The notes beneath the pieces were generated by a model that had not been told where the DNA came from, did no database searches, and saw only the letters and a program-made list of their open reading frames with translations. Below are positions 36,123 through 48,771 of a DNA stretch of 64,000 nt, one piece after another. Source of the stretch: Otis tarda (taxonomy: Eukaryota > Chordata > Aves > Otidiformes > Otididae); assembly GCA_026413225.1 (NCBI GenBank), contig CM048553.1, forward strand, positions 116,814,690 through 116,878,689. The letters run 5' to 3'. The first letter of the stretch is position 1, and every line of letters begins with the position of its first letter. The translations under genes and the position numbers were made by a program.

Positions 36123-38644
36123 AGCATGCAAACAGCATATCTACTCATCGAACAGATGGCAGGCACATTGTGGTCGGATGTGAATATAAAAGAAAGAGCC
36201 TGCATTTCATTACAGTCCTGGGGCACTAGGAAAATACATAGGTTATGAATCCAAAACTCTTGTGACAATAGTTGCACACTGGAGTAAGCACTGAAAAATA
36301 AAGTAAGTGAGGTAACGTCTGTAACAGTGCAGGCAGAGCCACACAATCTCAGCTAATCACTTGACTTGTGATCAATGTCATTTCACATAAAATAAGCAAA
36401 GGTGAAAATGAAACATTAACATTGTGAACGCTTGATTAAATCTGGAGCCGATTAGGCTGGCACAGTTTAAGGTAAGAGTACAGGTGGTAAATCATCTCCC
36501 TCTTGGGTCAAGTGAAAGAGAAGATAGAATTAGAAAGACAAGCATGCTGGAGCCGAGATGATTCAGAGAGTGGAAAATTAAATGCTTGTTAGCAAAACCC
36601 TGACAGGCATTAAGAATAATGTATTAAATAACTGCTGATTTAGATTAAAAGTGTTCTGTGCAAATCTGTTGAGGTAACATGGAAGTTGTAGTTGTTTCCC
36701 TCTCTTTCTCAATTTAGAATTTTGTCTATAAATTAGTTAATTTATTCACAGGGACCAGTCCTTGTAATTTTTTCTAATAATCAATTTCTCCCTCCATACC
36801 CATATATCCAGACTGTGCTGCTGCTTCTTCCTCCACAGCATTTCTGTGTGCTTTACTCTTTCTGTATATTCTATTCTACATAAGTCTTCATTGCTACAGG
36901 ATCTGGTGTCTTTCCAGTACTGCATTATGTATTAATTAATATGCTTTAGCAAAACACAAAAGAAGCTTTAGTCAAGTGCAAAATATTGGGCTTGGTGCAA
37001 AAGCAACTGGATGAAATTTAATGTCCTGTGTTGTACAGAACGTTGAATAGTCTATAGGTCCGTTTTGGCCTTAAGCTCTGCACTTGTATCTGAAGTAGCA
37101 GATACAAGGATATGGTGATGCTCAAAGGCTAATGGAGGAATATTTGACATGCACCAGCTCCTCCTTATCCCCAGTTCACATCCATGTTTTTCTCCCATAA
37201 GAAATGAACAATATCACAGGGACTTTAATGAGATTCCTAATCTAAATAATTAGGGAATTAGGACTCTGTGTGACACTTCAGCATTTAACGTCATATTCAA
37301 CAGTGACTGCATTGTGGTAACTCCTGGTTAGCTGTTTCTCAAAAAGGCTTTGAGAAACCTCGTCCTTCCAAGAGGTGTGACTGTGCTCAAAAATAAGAAC
37401 TGTATCTCTTGTTTTATTCCAGACTAGTATTTTTTTTTCAAATCTCTTGAGCTCCGATAATTAACAACTTAAATAGAACTGAAATCAATAGGTGTGAAAT
37501 TGTTAACTTTTATAGGGACATCTTGGTCCAGAAGAGTGTGTGAGTTTGCTTATTGGATCCTTACTGTTGATGGCACAAGCTTCGGTGGTTAATATCATTT
37601 AAGCTTTCCAAAGATTGATAGTTTTGTGCTGATTTTTTTAATTTATCCTGAAATCTTGCAGGATTTGTACTGCATTCTTTCAGCCATGCTGCTTTTTCCT
37701 ATTCTTATAATTTTTCCTGGTTTTGGTTTTCCAACTAGCCTTGACTTGCAACAAAATATCTTTCATCACACTTTTACATTCACAAGTCAATTCAAAGAGA
37801 GTGCTCAGGTTTAACTAAAGGCCAGAAGATACTCTAGTAAAATGGCAAATAACATCAACAATATTATCCAGATAGATTATGTTCAACCTGAAATATCTTT
37901 TTGCGATATCTAAATACACACTTCACTGCATTGAATTTAGAATAATTATTGTGTTCACAAATGAACTAAAAAGATCATTTACCATTAACTGTACAACTAC
38001 TGGTCAGATGTTTCTATTTAGAATTAAAGTTGGGTTTGTGTACCACTTTAAATGCAGTATGATGCAAACAAGTTCCTTAATTCAGCTGGACCTCTTTGAA
38101 AATACCAGTCTGTCTGTCTAGCTTCCCAACTTTCTTTGCTCTTCTGAAAGACATACATTGAGCTTCAATGGCCATTCCAATGTAAAGCAGCTGCTTTCCA
38201 TGGCAAACAAACCCTTTATTAATGTAAGGTAATGTGTCAGCTACTGAGAAGATGCTGGTATGCTAGCAAACTAATAAATATTCATAAATAAACTTGAACT
38301 AGACAATGCATAGATTCTCCAAAGAATGTGCTATAGTCTTAATCCAGAGAGTGTTGTAGTAATTAACAGATAAAAGAGGAGGTTCATTAAATGAATATGC
38401 AGTGTCATGAAATCAGAGCTGTGCATTGATCACTGCTAACTTAAGGATTCTTCCTTAGCTAGGATATTTTGACACCCCATTTATCAGTAGTCCTATTTTT
38501 AGGTTTTTAATTAGCAGATCACCAGCCCTTACCTCATTAACTTAGCTTCTGCAAAAACATTATTTCTAGAGATAATAGCTAGGTTAGAATAATCACCACT
38601 CCCAATTCCTTGAGCTGCAAGGAAGGACAGGACTTCAGCTTCTG

Positions 38645-38669
38645 TGATATGAAACGATATTTCATATCA
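38645..38669. repeat. Perfect 10-bp inverted repeat (hairpin)
   Basis: TGATATGAAA at 38645-38654 and its exact complement TTTCATATCA at 38660-38669 enclose a 5-base loop (CGATA). It is too short for a microRNA precursor and no terminator context exists. It may be a protein-binding palindrome or chance. Confidence 0.8.
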
Positions 38670-39629
38670 GGCACATCTGACCTTGACTCAACAGTATGTG
38701 TCTTATTTTCTGAACATTTTTTCTTCATTTCTTTTCCTAAGTGCATTAACTTCAAAACATGCACGTTTTCAATGACAACTGAAACGTTTTCCTAATTTAT
38801 CTCAAATGCTTATTTCTAGCCCTGTTTGCAAAACCATTTTGGGGTATAGTTCTGTAGAAAATTGTACGTTGATGTGTGTTTAACACAGCTTGCTGTGTGT
38901 TTGTATAGATAGTTTTTTAAATGATTTGCCTTTATAATCTTTTTATGAGAGAAAATCGCATTCCCAGAAGTTCAAATGAATCAAATAAACACGTATTTAC
39001 ACTTTCATTTTTTAAGTATAAAGGCTTAAGAAACTAATAAGAAGCAGACAATTGACAAATCAACAAAGTACATCTTGTGCAGATGTTGCCTTCAATTTGA
39101 AGTGCCTATTTTATTGCTTGTAGTATTAGAAGGCATGTTCCATCACTGGTGATGGATAGGAGTATACATCACGCCATACAGTTTCAAGACTATATAATTA
39201 TCTCTGTAATATGTATGCTGTACTTTCAACATACTCCTTAAGGCTTGAGGTTTTCCTGTTGCAAGATCCACCATTAAATCACCTTAATGTTGTGTTTTTA
39301 CTCTAATATATGTAGCAACAACGAAAACATTAGGCTAGCCTCAGTTAAATGGCCAATGAATTAAGTAGCTAAACAATATTTGCACCTCTGGCTGTTGTAT
39401 CCAATTAAAACTCCTATTAAATGAAAGAATTGGTTAGTCTCTTCAAGCAAAGAGGTTTGCATCATGCAAGCAGTCTAAATAATTTACTTTAGAGCATCCA
39501 ACACATTTCAAATGCTGTCATCTGTGCCTTGTGAAACAGTTTATGGCATCCTAAGACTTGCTTTCATTACATGCACTGATTCTGCAATCAATGGTATGTC
39601 AAAAGTTCAGAACACAGTCTAAGAAGGTC

Positions 39630-39690
39630 ATAGTTCTGCCACTGCAAATAGTCTGGGGAAGGTCACCTAATTATTTTGAGTTTTATGATG
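39630..39690 (+). mobile_element. MIR-like SINE fragment
   Basis: The phrases AGTTCTGCCACTGCAAATAG, TCTGGGGAAGGTCACCTAAT and TATTTTGAGTTT follow the order of the MIR core region ('agctctgccacttactagctgtgtgaccttgggcaagtcacttaa...'). It is about 60 bp, sense strand, and old. Confidence 0.62.
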
Positions 39691-41464
39691 TTTATGGCTG
39701 TGCTCTAATATGTAGCCATGTGTATGCAATCTCATTAAGCACTAATGCTATCTTTGTATTCAAAACAATCTATTTTTGAACTTAAGATCTTATTTTCTTA
39801 TTTGCAACATCTTTGATATAAAAAAAAATTAAGAGCAGAGGACTTTGTCAAGATGAGTACACAAACCCTGAAGCTTATCATTACGTTATTAATGCAATGG
39901 ATGACAAAACAAATTTATGGAAAAATTATCACTTGCTATAATTATACTGGAGTGTTTTAATTTAGGCAATCACACACATATTTGGAAAGACTCATTCAAC
40001 TCTTCCAGTGAATGATACACAACCAGAGAATGTGGTATCCCACCGCATCAAGTTTGTAGCAAGCAGAACAGGTCATTAAATTCCGACAAAATTTTTCAAG
40101 AACAATGGAAAAACTGATATCTTTATTAAGATAGGAACTTAATTCCACAGGTACACCTCAGCAATTAGAGCAGCTTTTAATGTTTCTGGAGTATCTAGAT
40201 GGAATCTGAGATGAACAGATGTGTTTTCACAAAATGCATAATTTTTATTTATTCTCAGGTCTTTATTCATCTAGATTATCTGAGTTTGATGCAATCGTGA
40301 GAAATTTCTGCCTTTATACAAGAGTAACTTTCCATAAGTCATTGAATTTTCAGACTCAAAAAAAAAAAGTCATTTTTCAGACAACAAAAAAAAATCAAAA
40401 CTTACCAATTGCACTTGATTTTCATTTATGCAGATGTCAGCTGCTTCCCAACTCTCACTGGATCAAAAAAAGCAGAGATAGAGTGTTGCCAAAATCCTCT
40501 GATTTAAGGATACTTGCTGATCTAGAGCACACTGGCTATTCACCAGTAAAGTTAGGCTATTCCAAAACCAAATTTCCTTTTAAATGTTACAAATACATCC
40601 TAGCAAAATTTCCAGACATTTGTGAAGAATTTGCTCAAAAAGTGGCAATTCAGAAGAATCTCTTGAGAAAATGTCAGAGTTTCAGAGTTTCTTGATCCTC
40701 GCCCTATCTTATTCTGGTGTAACCTTTTTTTTCCTTTCTTTCTTTTTTTTTTTTTTAAACGCAGCTTCTTCTCTTTGTCCCTGCCCTGGGAGATAGCTTG
40801 TGGGAGGCAGAGGATGGGAGATCAACTTATTCCAATCTGAAAGGAGTGAGACAAACTAGGGTAATAGTCCTATGTGTGTGATAGAGTGTCCTTGTGTTTT
40901 AAAAAGGGTGAGTCCTGCTCCATTCACTACTCCCAAGGATATTGTTGTGACTACCCCATCACTCCTGGCCTGTATCCCAAGTGGGTGGAGGCATCGCAAC
41001 TTCACCCTGAGGTACATGCCTGCATCTCAGAAGAAGAGCAGGCACAAGTGGATTACCAGAAAGATAGCAGAGAGCCTCTGGTCCCCACACCAGCATCAGC
41101 TAACTTGGCACATGCATTCATACATGCTGTGGCAGCACATTCATGAAGTTGCCCTGAAAGGACAATGCTACAGCAAGCGCATCTCAATGCAAATACATAC
41201 AAATAAATGTGCACTTGAAATAAACCCTTCCTACATCTTACGATATCTATAGCAACACAGAAATCCTAGCATCTGTATAGCAACATCTAACACCAACAAC
41301 ATAGCACCTGACATCTATGGCAGCACAGCAAAGGAACCTCAGTTTAACAACAGAGCTCAATGAGCCAGTGCCACTCAGCAACTATTCAGAAGAGCTAATG
41401 AGGTACTACATTACAGCAGGCATAAGAGATTGAATATATAAATATTATATTGTCTTTCTATAAA

Positions 41465-41785
41465 TCAGTGGGTGCTATATTCTCATCCTGGCTACAGTAC
41501 TGGTCACCTTGTCTCAGAAAACATATTGTGGAGGCAGAGGCAGAGACAGCTCACAGAGGAGTGATGAATCATCAAGGGCATCTCAGAGATTAAGAGAGAT
41601 TGAGAAGATTAAGCCTGTTTACTTTGGAAATAAGAAGAGAGGACATGATCAAAGTATCTGAAGTACTTCAAGAAGTGTCTAAAAGACAGAGCAGTGTGAT
41701 TGGAAATTACTCTTTTCTATGCCTCAGAGCACAAAACAAGAGTCTACTCAATTAAATTAAAATAAGGGGGAATTAAAACTGACTT
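41465..41785 (+). mobile_element. Ancient CR1-L-like LINE fragment
   Basis: This differs from the avian CR1s nearby and instead resembles old amniote CR1-L-type elements. In order it carries ACAGTACTGGTCACCTTGTC, CATATTGTGGAGGCAGAG, AGATTGAGAAGATTAAGCC, TGTTTACTTTGGAAATAAGA, AGAGGACATGATCAAAGTAT and ACAAGAGTCTACTCAATTAA. The same protein landmarks as in avian CR1 (QFWSP and the LEK-RRGD region) can be recognised in decayed form, with several stops and indels. It is internal coding sequence, truncated at both ends. Confidence 0.82.
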
Positions 41786-42700
41786 TTAGGGACCTGAGCA
41801 CACTAATAGGCACTTGTGGCCCTGCCCAGCCTCCCAGGTGCCTCCCATCACCCTTTCCGTGAGCCCAGAGCCATCAGTCCCTGCCTCAGCGACGTTCCCA
41901 GCATCCCTGTCACTGGATCATTGCTTGTATCTCCTGATCTGACCCAGACCTACTGCCTTGACCTCCCTGTTGCTAACAGGGCCAGTGGGACCCATAACTG
42001 TTACCTCCCCACCCTGCTCTGTTCACCCCGACTGTGGGCTGACATCCCATTGAGCTGCAGCCACCCTCAGCTCCTGGTCCCATCGCTGAGGGAACTGCCT
42101 GCCTGCAGGACACCCTGACAGCCATCTCAGGCCACCTGGAGCTGGGAGCCAAGCTCACTGGGCCTGATCTGCAGGCTGTCTCAAGGCAGCCCCATAAAGC
42201 CCCTCATGGCCATCAAGCCCCTGAGGGGTGGTCAGCATGCATAGGTCGATCTCAGCCCTGCTGGCTGCCTGCATGTCCCCTGTGCCCACCACAACCCTGG
42301 CTCCCTGCTCCTCATGGGATGCTGCATGTTGTGCCCATGGGTTTCAGGGTGGACCTGGCTCTCTCACTGAGGAGCACCGCTATCCCCATTAGTTTGAGCC
42401 TGTTCACCACCATGACTTACATCACCCTCCACCACAAGTTGCTTACAGCCTCACAGACTGCCCAGCAGTTCTTATAGCATGCTTCTGACTCCAAAGCCCT
42501 TCCAACCATGTCATTACCGAGCAGGGGGCTTGATTCATAGCCAGATACTCAAGGGTGCTCATGGATCTCCCCCAAGTACCAAAATATCTCTCCTGCTGGC
42601 CTGCATGGCGGCTGCCCTTGGCTCCCAGCTCCCCTTCCCATAGATAGCAGCTCCAGTCTTGCTGCTCCCTGGCAATGCATAGAAAGAAATATCTAGTGCC
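41786..42700. other. GC-rich block of unknown identity
   Basis: About 900 bp that is clearly richer in G and C than everything around it, dominated by CCTG, CAGCC and CCCTG words and poor in CpG. It begins immediately after the ancient CR1 and fades near 42700. No long open frame, splice-bounded exon, tRNA or recognised transposon consensus is visible. A plus-strand frame near 42320-42477 stays open for about 50 codons to a TAG but has no recognised domain. Candidates are an unrecognised ERV-internal or LTR sequence, a decayed retrocopy, or an old GC-rich satellite-like repeat. Confidence 0.6.
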
Positions 42701-43544
42701 AAAATGTATAATCAATTTGCAGAGCTTGCTCTGTCAAATAAAAATGTTGATATGAAGAATTTAGCAAGTCTCAGAAAAAGGAAAGGCATTAATCTGGGTA
42801 TCCACACTTAATTAATTTAGCAAACATTATTTTTTTTAATGGAAGAAGCGTTAGACCTTCAGGCTTCAACCAACTCTTCTCAGAGGCAGATGGGAAGATG
42901 AGATCTCTTGGAGTGAGGAGGTTCTCTCATAGCTTGCTGTAGAAGAAGAACAACTTCCTCTGAAGTTTCCAGTACTGACAACTACCTGATAGAAGACAGC
43001 AACTAGTAGATGTGTTAGCTCTTGTGTTTACAACTACAGAACCAGAAAGTAGATTAAAACTACAAAATAATTCACCTTCAAGTGGTCTATGGTGTCTATG
43101 TGCCTCAGATTTTCAATGAAGGAGCTTCTTGCAGTGCACTGTAGTTTTGTAAGGACACAGATTTCTGCTGAGAATTCCTTTTGGATGTTTTTTTCTTTAT
43201 CTACTGGTAAACATTCTCCATTCCAAATGCTAGGATGTGTAGCTGAAAATACATCATGTCGTGGCAATGTGAACTGAAGCTGAAGAAGGTCTAAATTCCC
43301 TTAGGGCTCTTTTCTCTCTCCACCACTCTTTACCTAGACTATCCTGTAAATCTTGGTCCAGAAATGATGACATGTTTTTAAATCTCATTAGACTATTAAA
43401 TGCAAGTCTACATGACTAGCAGACTAAAGATATTGGAACTCCTTCAACAAAACCCAAGGTTTTATTTGAAAAATCTAACTTAGTCACTGGAAATCATACA
43501 AGACCCCATGCCTTGCTTAATGTGTCAAACTGGCATGGCTGTAC
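42701..43544. other. Non-coding spacer, no gene seen
   Basis: AT-rich unique DNA between the GC-rich block and the CR1 tail. No structured element was recognised. Confidence 0.5.
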
Positions 43545-43658
43545 TTGGCTCTGGGTGTCCAAGTTACCTTGGTTGGAATGATCTTGGGTATCCCTGCACT
43601 ATACTGTTTAGCTAGATGACCTCTGAAGGTCCCTTAACCATTCTGTGATTCCATGATA
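43545..43658 (+). mobile_element. Old CR1 LINE 3' tail
   Basis: The plus strand carries GGCTGTACTTGGCTCTGGGT, GGAATGATCTTGGGTATCC, TAGATGACCTCTGAAGGTCC and CATTCTGTGATTCCATGA, the CR1 3' UTR and octamer end in sense orientation. It is diverged and 5' truncated to about 115 bp with no coding sequence. Confidence 0.88.
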
Positions 43659-46600
43659 TATTAAACAATAGTAGTTCAAAAATTGAATGATTTACAGATC
43701 AATGACTTTTATACTTACTCTTCGTTATGAAAGCCATCAATGTCTTTCTTTGCAGAAAAAAAAAAAAAAGAGTGGGCATTATTTTTACTCTATCTCTGTC
43801 TAAGACACTACTGTCATGGGACATCCCTGTTCTCAAAAATCAGGTACAGAGGACAGTGTTTCCCAACAACAGAATATTTGCAAAACTAGTAAAAGTTTTA
43901 TTTCCTCTATTAAAATGCATTGCTTGTACCGTGTAGGACCTGAGAGCCCCTGAAGAACCTTCATAAATTGTTGGAGTACTTTATATTTGCACTTTTAGTT
44001 TTCAGTCAATTGATATGCTGTGCTCAGTTAAGCTTAAGCTCCAATTTTCATTTGTCATCTTTTGGCTTTCTTTTATGTACATAACTCCAGTGGTTAAAAT
44101 CAAATTTATAGTATAAGTTATTCCAATAGTGGATTACATTGTTTTCCTTCTTATAAAGATGGACTAATTGTTAAATTAAAATGAAGAATATTATTATTGC
44201 TTTGTACTTTGAAAAGAGGGTTAGATTTTTGATCTTCTAAATCTGGTTGTCACAAAGACAACTGGTTATGTTGTTAGCTCTTAATCAAGATTCATTTATG
44301 TGCCTTCTCCAGGTACATTTCCCTTTTGCTTGATGATATAAAATATGAAGATAGCAGGATGAAGATCTCCATAGGTTTATGTGTAATATATGTTACACAT
44401 AAATTATGTCTCCCAGAGTAGACAAACATATGGTATCTGGTTTGCCAGAGTAATATGAGCATCTCTGAAAGGAGAGATGACAAGCAATGGTGTAATGGGG
44501 AGAAGGAATTAGACCTATTTGTATTCCTTGCATTAATTAATACTAGAGGTCTGAAGGGCAGATAAGAATCACAGTGAGACTCCTTGAGTTGTCTAAGAAA
44601 TACTTGGTTTCATAAGCTTAGCATGGTTTATCGGGAAGAGTACATCTTTGTTGAACTTAACTTAACATGTGGAAATGAAAGGAAAATAATTCATTTTCTT
44701 AAGTAGGAGTTGTATAACTAGTATAGCTTATCTGATATTCAGCATTTACCACATCAGAATCATAATGTATAGGCTTTGGGAGCTCAGCTTGTCTTTTGCT
44801 CATATATAGCAAAATTCTACACTACTTACCAATAAAACAAAAATGTTTATTAAATGACAGTGAGAAAAAGTTCTGAAAATCAGGCTCAAATCTTGACAAT
44901 TTTGCTGCAGCATTTTTCTCCAAGTAATTCTCTTGCATTGATAGTTTCTTTGAAAATCACAATAAATGCAAGAGTCAAACTGGAGCTCTAAAAGAACAAA
45001 TAACAATAATCACTTAACACTTTTCATGAAAGGGTCAGTGCAATCAAGACTGGAATATTTTTTCTTCCTTGATTTTTTTTTCCATGACCATGATGAAAAG
45101 AGAAATCCTTTCAGCCTCAGTAAATATACACAGGAAGACAGTTAGATTTTGCAAAAATTTGCTAAAATGGAATAGGACTTGGTGACCCTGGATGACTGAT
45201 CTTGATGAATATCTCCATAGAGATGCCTGAAGGAACTCTACTAGGGAATATTCAGATCATGGCTTAGGTGGCCCCAGATCTGAAGTGGATTAAATTGCAT
45301 TTAATATCCTCCTTATCTTGCTTCATTCTATCTCTTATTCTCAGTATGCCATGTTAACAAGGATCAAAGAATAACAAGAATACCTAATATTCTGTAGCAT
45401 AAACATTTCACCAATAAAGTTGAATTTCTGAGATAGAAGGACATGACTTAAGCAAGCTATGCAGAATCTTCTATAAGAATAAATTTTGTATATGTTCCAA
45501 TAATAAAGGCCTTGAGTTTGAGTGACAAGAAACTTCCTCATAAATAATATCTACTGATTGAAAGCCTCTCTTTGTTTGCATTCATTTTTATCTAAGTACA
45601 GGGCACATGGGAGAAAAACAAAAAAAAAAAAGTAGGGAAAAAAAAGAAAAATAGAAGGAATAAAAACAAGATGGAGATGGAGGTTGATTTCTCAGGAAGG
45701 TTTCTGTGAGATTGTTCTGATTCCATGCAGTTGTTTTTCAGTTTCACTCAAATAGCCTGTCTGCAAGCTGCTTCAGAGAACAGGAATGCTTTTACCCTAC
45801 TCACATTTGATTTCTTATGCTGGTTGTACTGCCAAAACATTACGTATATGAGAAGAGGCTAAGAACAAGTTTGATGAAGGGTATTATCGTGGCAAGAAGA
45901 ATCACAGTTAATTTCCAAGAATGGTATAGTCTTCAGGGATCATTTTAGACAATCTATAGAAATCAGAAAGAGATTGTTCAAATATATGAATTCTTAATTT
46001 GTATAATTTCTTTGGAATATTTTGATTGTTTCCATTTCAAGTGTGGACCATAGGTAGTTTTTCAAGACTTCTAATCTCACAAAAGCAATATGTTACAGAA
46101 TACTTTTTCTTTAACTACCTTCTTATATGTATAACTATCAAATGGACAAAATATAAATCTGCAACTTCTCAAGTGAAAAATGAGACCATAGCTGTTCTGT
46201 TTAGTAACACTGCACTCCACAGCCTTACTAAAGAGAATAGTTTACTGTGGGGTTAAAAGTTAGTCAGCAGGAGTCAGTTTGTATTAAATATAGTCCCCCT
46301 AAAAACCTTATTTAATAAGCAAATAAGTATGTTTTTAGAGATGTTACCTAAAGGAAGTGCAGCATTTCAAGTTAATTATTTAATCTTTGAAATATTCCAA
46401 CTACAAATATTAAATTGTTTAAGCATAGTAATTATAAAGTGAGTATTATAAATAACAACATATGGCATCACTGTGAGTACAAGGCTGAATTAATTCCTGA
46501 GGCTCCAATGCCATTCATAAACCTCTCACAGTTTATGACTGCAGCTGAGTTCTTGAGTGAAATACAGCCTTGTGTTGACTCCAGGGCTATCTATTATGCT

Positions 46601-47792
46601 CTGTCTTATTCAGATGTATTCTAGTGTTGATCCTCATGCTTTGCTTCTGAATTGTTTTGCCCCAGTCATTAACACAAGCTTGTAACTTTTTCCTTTAATA
46701 TAAGAGTCTTCAAGTTTTTCATGAAAAAGAACACATCTGAACAGAGGCATTGCCTTACTGATGCCACAAATCACATATTCCACCAATTCACAGCCTTTCA
46801 ACATTCATGGCTGGAGTAAAGGGAGCAATTTTATACAGAAAGAAAGATTTAGGGACATTTAATTCAGTTTTTCAGCCGGATAAGAGAAACCAATTCTGGG
46901 TGGCCAGCTGGCTTTCCACAAATCAACATTGATTCATGAAGTCTAAATAATGCTATTATACCGCAAGCACCTTCTTGGAATGGATCTAAACATAAAGCCT
47001 CTGGAAAGAAAGCTCATCAGCCTAGCAGAGACAGCACAAAAAGTTCCTGATACGGAGGCCTCCTACAAACACTCAAGAATTCATACTGACCTGACAGAGC
47101 TGTGATAAAAATCAGAGCATTAACTGAGTAGCAGGAAAATAAAAGATATTTTAATGTCATATATTGCAGCACTGTCTACCAACTTGCTAATAACTGGAAT
47201 ATCAAGTGTGAAAGTTTTTTAATGTCTTCTGAGAACTGTGTTAAGGATGAACATGATTTTGCTAGGGCATTATCTGTCCAGTTTCACATTTCTTTCAGGA
47301 ATATTATTGGAGGCCTACTGTAAGCCTATCAGAAGGAATCCAAATTCTTTCTACTAAATTGAAGAGTCTTGGGTCAGGAAAAAATTAAGAGAGCTAAATT
47401 GACCACAGCAGCAATAAGCATTCAATTTCTATCCTAAGAAAATTTATTTGTTTATTACGAAGCACCAAAAGTTTGCTGAGAGCAATAAAAAATAAGTGCA
47501 AGAGTAATGTCTCTGTTCTAAATAACTTAAAAATAAGGTGACAGAGGAACAGTGAAAATATTTTTGACTGGCTTGTGAAAGATAATTTAGCAGCCTGTGT
47601 TCGACTGAAAAATTTCAGTAGGACTTGCATGAATATCTAAAGTTTTGATGAATGCAACCTCTTACTGCCATTTCCTGGTTTGAGTAGTCACTCATTATTT
47701 TAGCTTCTGCCCGTTTTGGCAAATTAAACCTTCCTAGGAACATTCCTAGAATTTGAAGTCAACTAGTATTAAATGGCCTACATCTAGGCTAA
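43659..47792. other. AT-rich non-coding DNA, no gene seen
   Basis: No transposon or exon recognised. An A-rich patch lies at about 45619-45670. A perfect hairpin at 44376-44403 is listed separately. Open frames are under 80 codons. Confidence 0.5.
44376..44403. repeat. Perfect 11-bp inverted repeat (hairpin)
   Basis: TTTATGTGTAA (44376-44386) and its exact complement TTACACATAAA (44393-44403) enclose a 6-base loop. The symmetry is exact, which is unusual for chance in one place, but AT-rich windows of this size are expected to hold a few. No neighbouring gene gives it a role. Confidence 0.85.
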
Positions 47793-47797
47793 TTCCT
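47793..47797. repeat. Target-site duplication TTCCT, left copy
   Basis: Five bases directly before the TG of the LTR; identical to 48955-48959 directly after its CA. Confidence 0.9.
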
Positions 47798-47971
47798 TGT
47801 CGTGGTTTTGTTTAGTGAGGGGGGGCCTAAGGTGGTACCTTCGGTAGGAAACTGCTAGAAGTTGCTCCTCCTTGTTCAGTGGACTTGGCTGGGCCTAGGG
47901 CGGACCTGCTGCTGGCCAAGGCCAAGCCAATTGGTAGCAGAATGTTCCGTTATAACGCCTCTGCGATAACG

Positions 47972-47978
47972 TATTTAA
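47972..47978 (+). promoter_or_regulatory. LTR TATA-like box
   Basis: TATTTAA, about 175 bp into the LTR, preceded by CpG-containing sequence (CTGCGATAACG) and followed by a purine-rich leader. Its place upstream of the AATAAA fits the core promoter of the LTR. Activity cannot be judged from sequence. It implies a short U3 and long R/U5; another promoter could exist. Confidence 0.5.
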
Positions 47979-48765
47979 GAAGGGGAAAACAGAAAAAAAA
48001 AAGAAGATGTGAAGAAGCTGAGCAGGGGCAGAGGCGCAGAGGGGGAGGCGGGGGCCTCATGGGCCTTGCAGGCCTCACCGTCTGGCCTCTCGCTAGGCGG
48101 CCGACTGGGCCCAACTCGGCCCAGCCTGGCTGCAAGAAGTGGAGGGGAGATGAGGTGTGAATGAGATGTGAAGAGATTCTGAAAGGCCTCTGCCAGCCTG
48201 TTGTGAAGAACTTTTCTTGTGAGAGGAACAGCTGCAGACACCAAGGTCAGTTCAGAAGGAGGGGGAGGAGTAATGCGGCTCCTGGCCAAGATTCCCCTGC
48301 AGCCTGTGATGACGACCATGGTGGAGCAGGTTGTCCCCCTGCAGTCCATGGAGGTCCATGGAGGAGCAGAGATCCACCTGCAGCCCGTGGAGGACCCCAC
48401 ACCGGGGGAGGGGGATGCCTGAAGGCGGCTGTGGCCAGTGGAGGGCCCACTGGGGCAGCTATTCTGGAGAGACTGCACCCTGTGGAAGAGATGACCCACG
48501 CCAGAGCAGTTTCACAAAGGACTGTGGCATATGGGTGGGACCCCATGCTGGAGCAGGGTAGGAATGTGAGGAGTTCTTCCCCCGACGATGAAGCATAAAA
48601 CGGCATAAAACAACGCGTGATGAACTGACCGCGACCCCCATTCCCTCTTCCCCAGCTATGCCACTCGGGAGGGGGAAGGTAGTAGAGATAATGTTAAGCT
48701 TGGGGAGAGGTAGGGGTGGGGGGAGGTTATTTTGTTATCTGTCTCATTATCCTGCTGATTTTAGT

Positions 48766-48771
48766 AATAAA
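48766..48771 (+). terminator. LTR polyadenylation signal
   Basis: AATAAA in sense orientation about 185 bp before the LTR's 3' end, followed within 30 bp by CAAGTCAAGTCTG and GT/T-rich sequence. It is the likely poly(A) signal of the retroviral transcript. Confidence 0.6.

Larger units (their letters stand above)
35743..41464. other. Nearly repeat-free non-coding DNA
   Basis: Apart from a MIR-like piece at 39630 and T-rich sequence at 40728-40758, I see no transposon in about 5.7 kb, while the rest of the window has one every few kb. The segments 36360-36660, 38140-38480 and 39250-39480 have balanced composition, few homopolymers and many homeodomain-like and POU-like AT motifs, which is the look of conserved vertebrate non-coding elements; this is inference only. 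A 158-codon open frame at 40219-40695 has no recognisable domain. The part 41270-41400 has three degenerate repeats around 'atctatagcaacacag'. Confidence 0.45.

Noticed and set aside
40219..40695. 158-codon open frame on the plus strand
   Set aside because: It has no recognisable domain, is rich in Lys, Phe and Ser as expected from AT-rich DNA, includes a poly-Lys stretch from an A-run, and lacks splice or promoter context.
47879..48606. Overlapping open frames of up to 174 codons on both strands
   Set aside because: All lie inside the GC-rich solo LTR, where stop codons are rare; none has a domain, and LTRs of this kind do not normally encode proteins.
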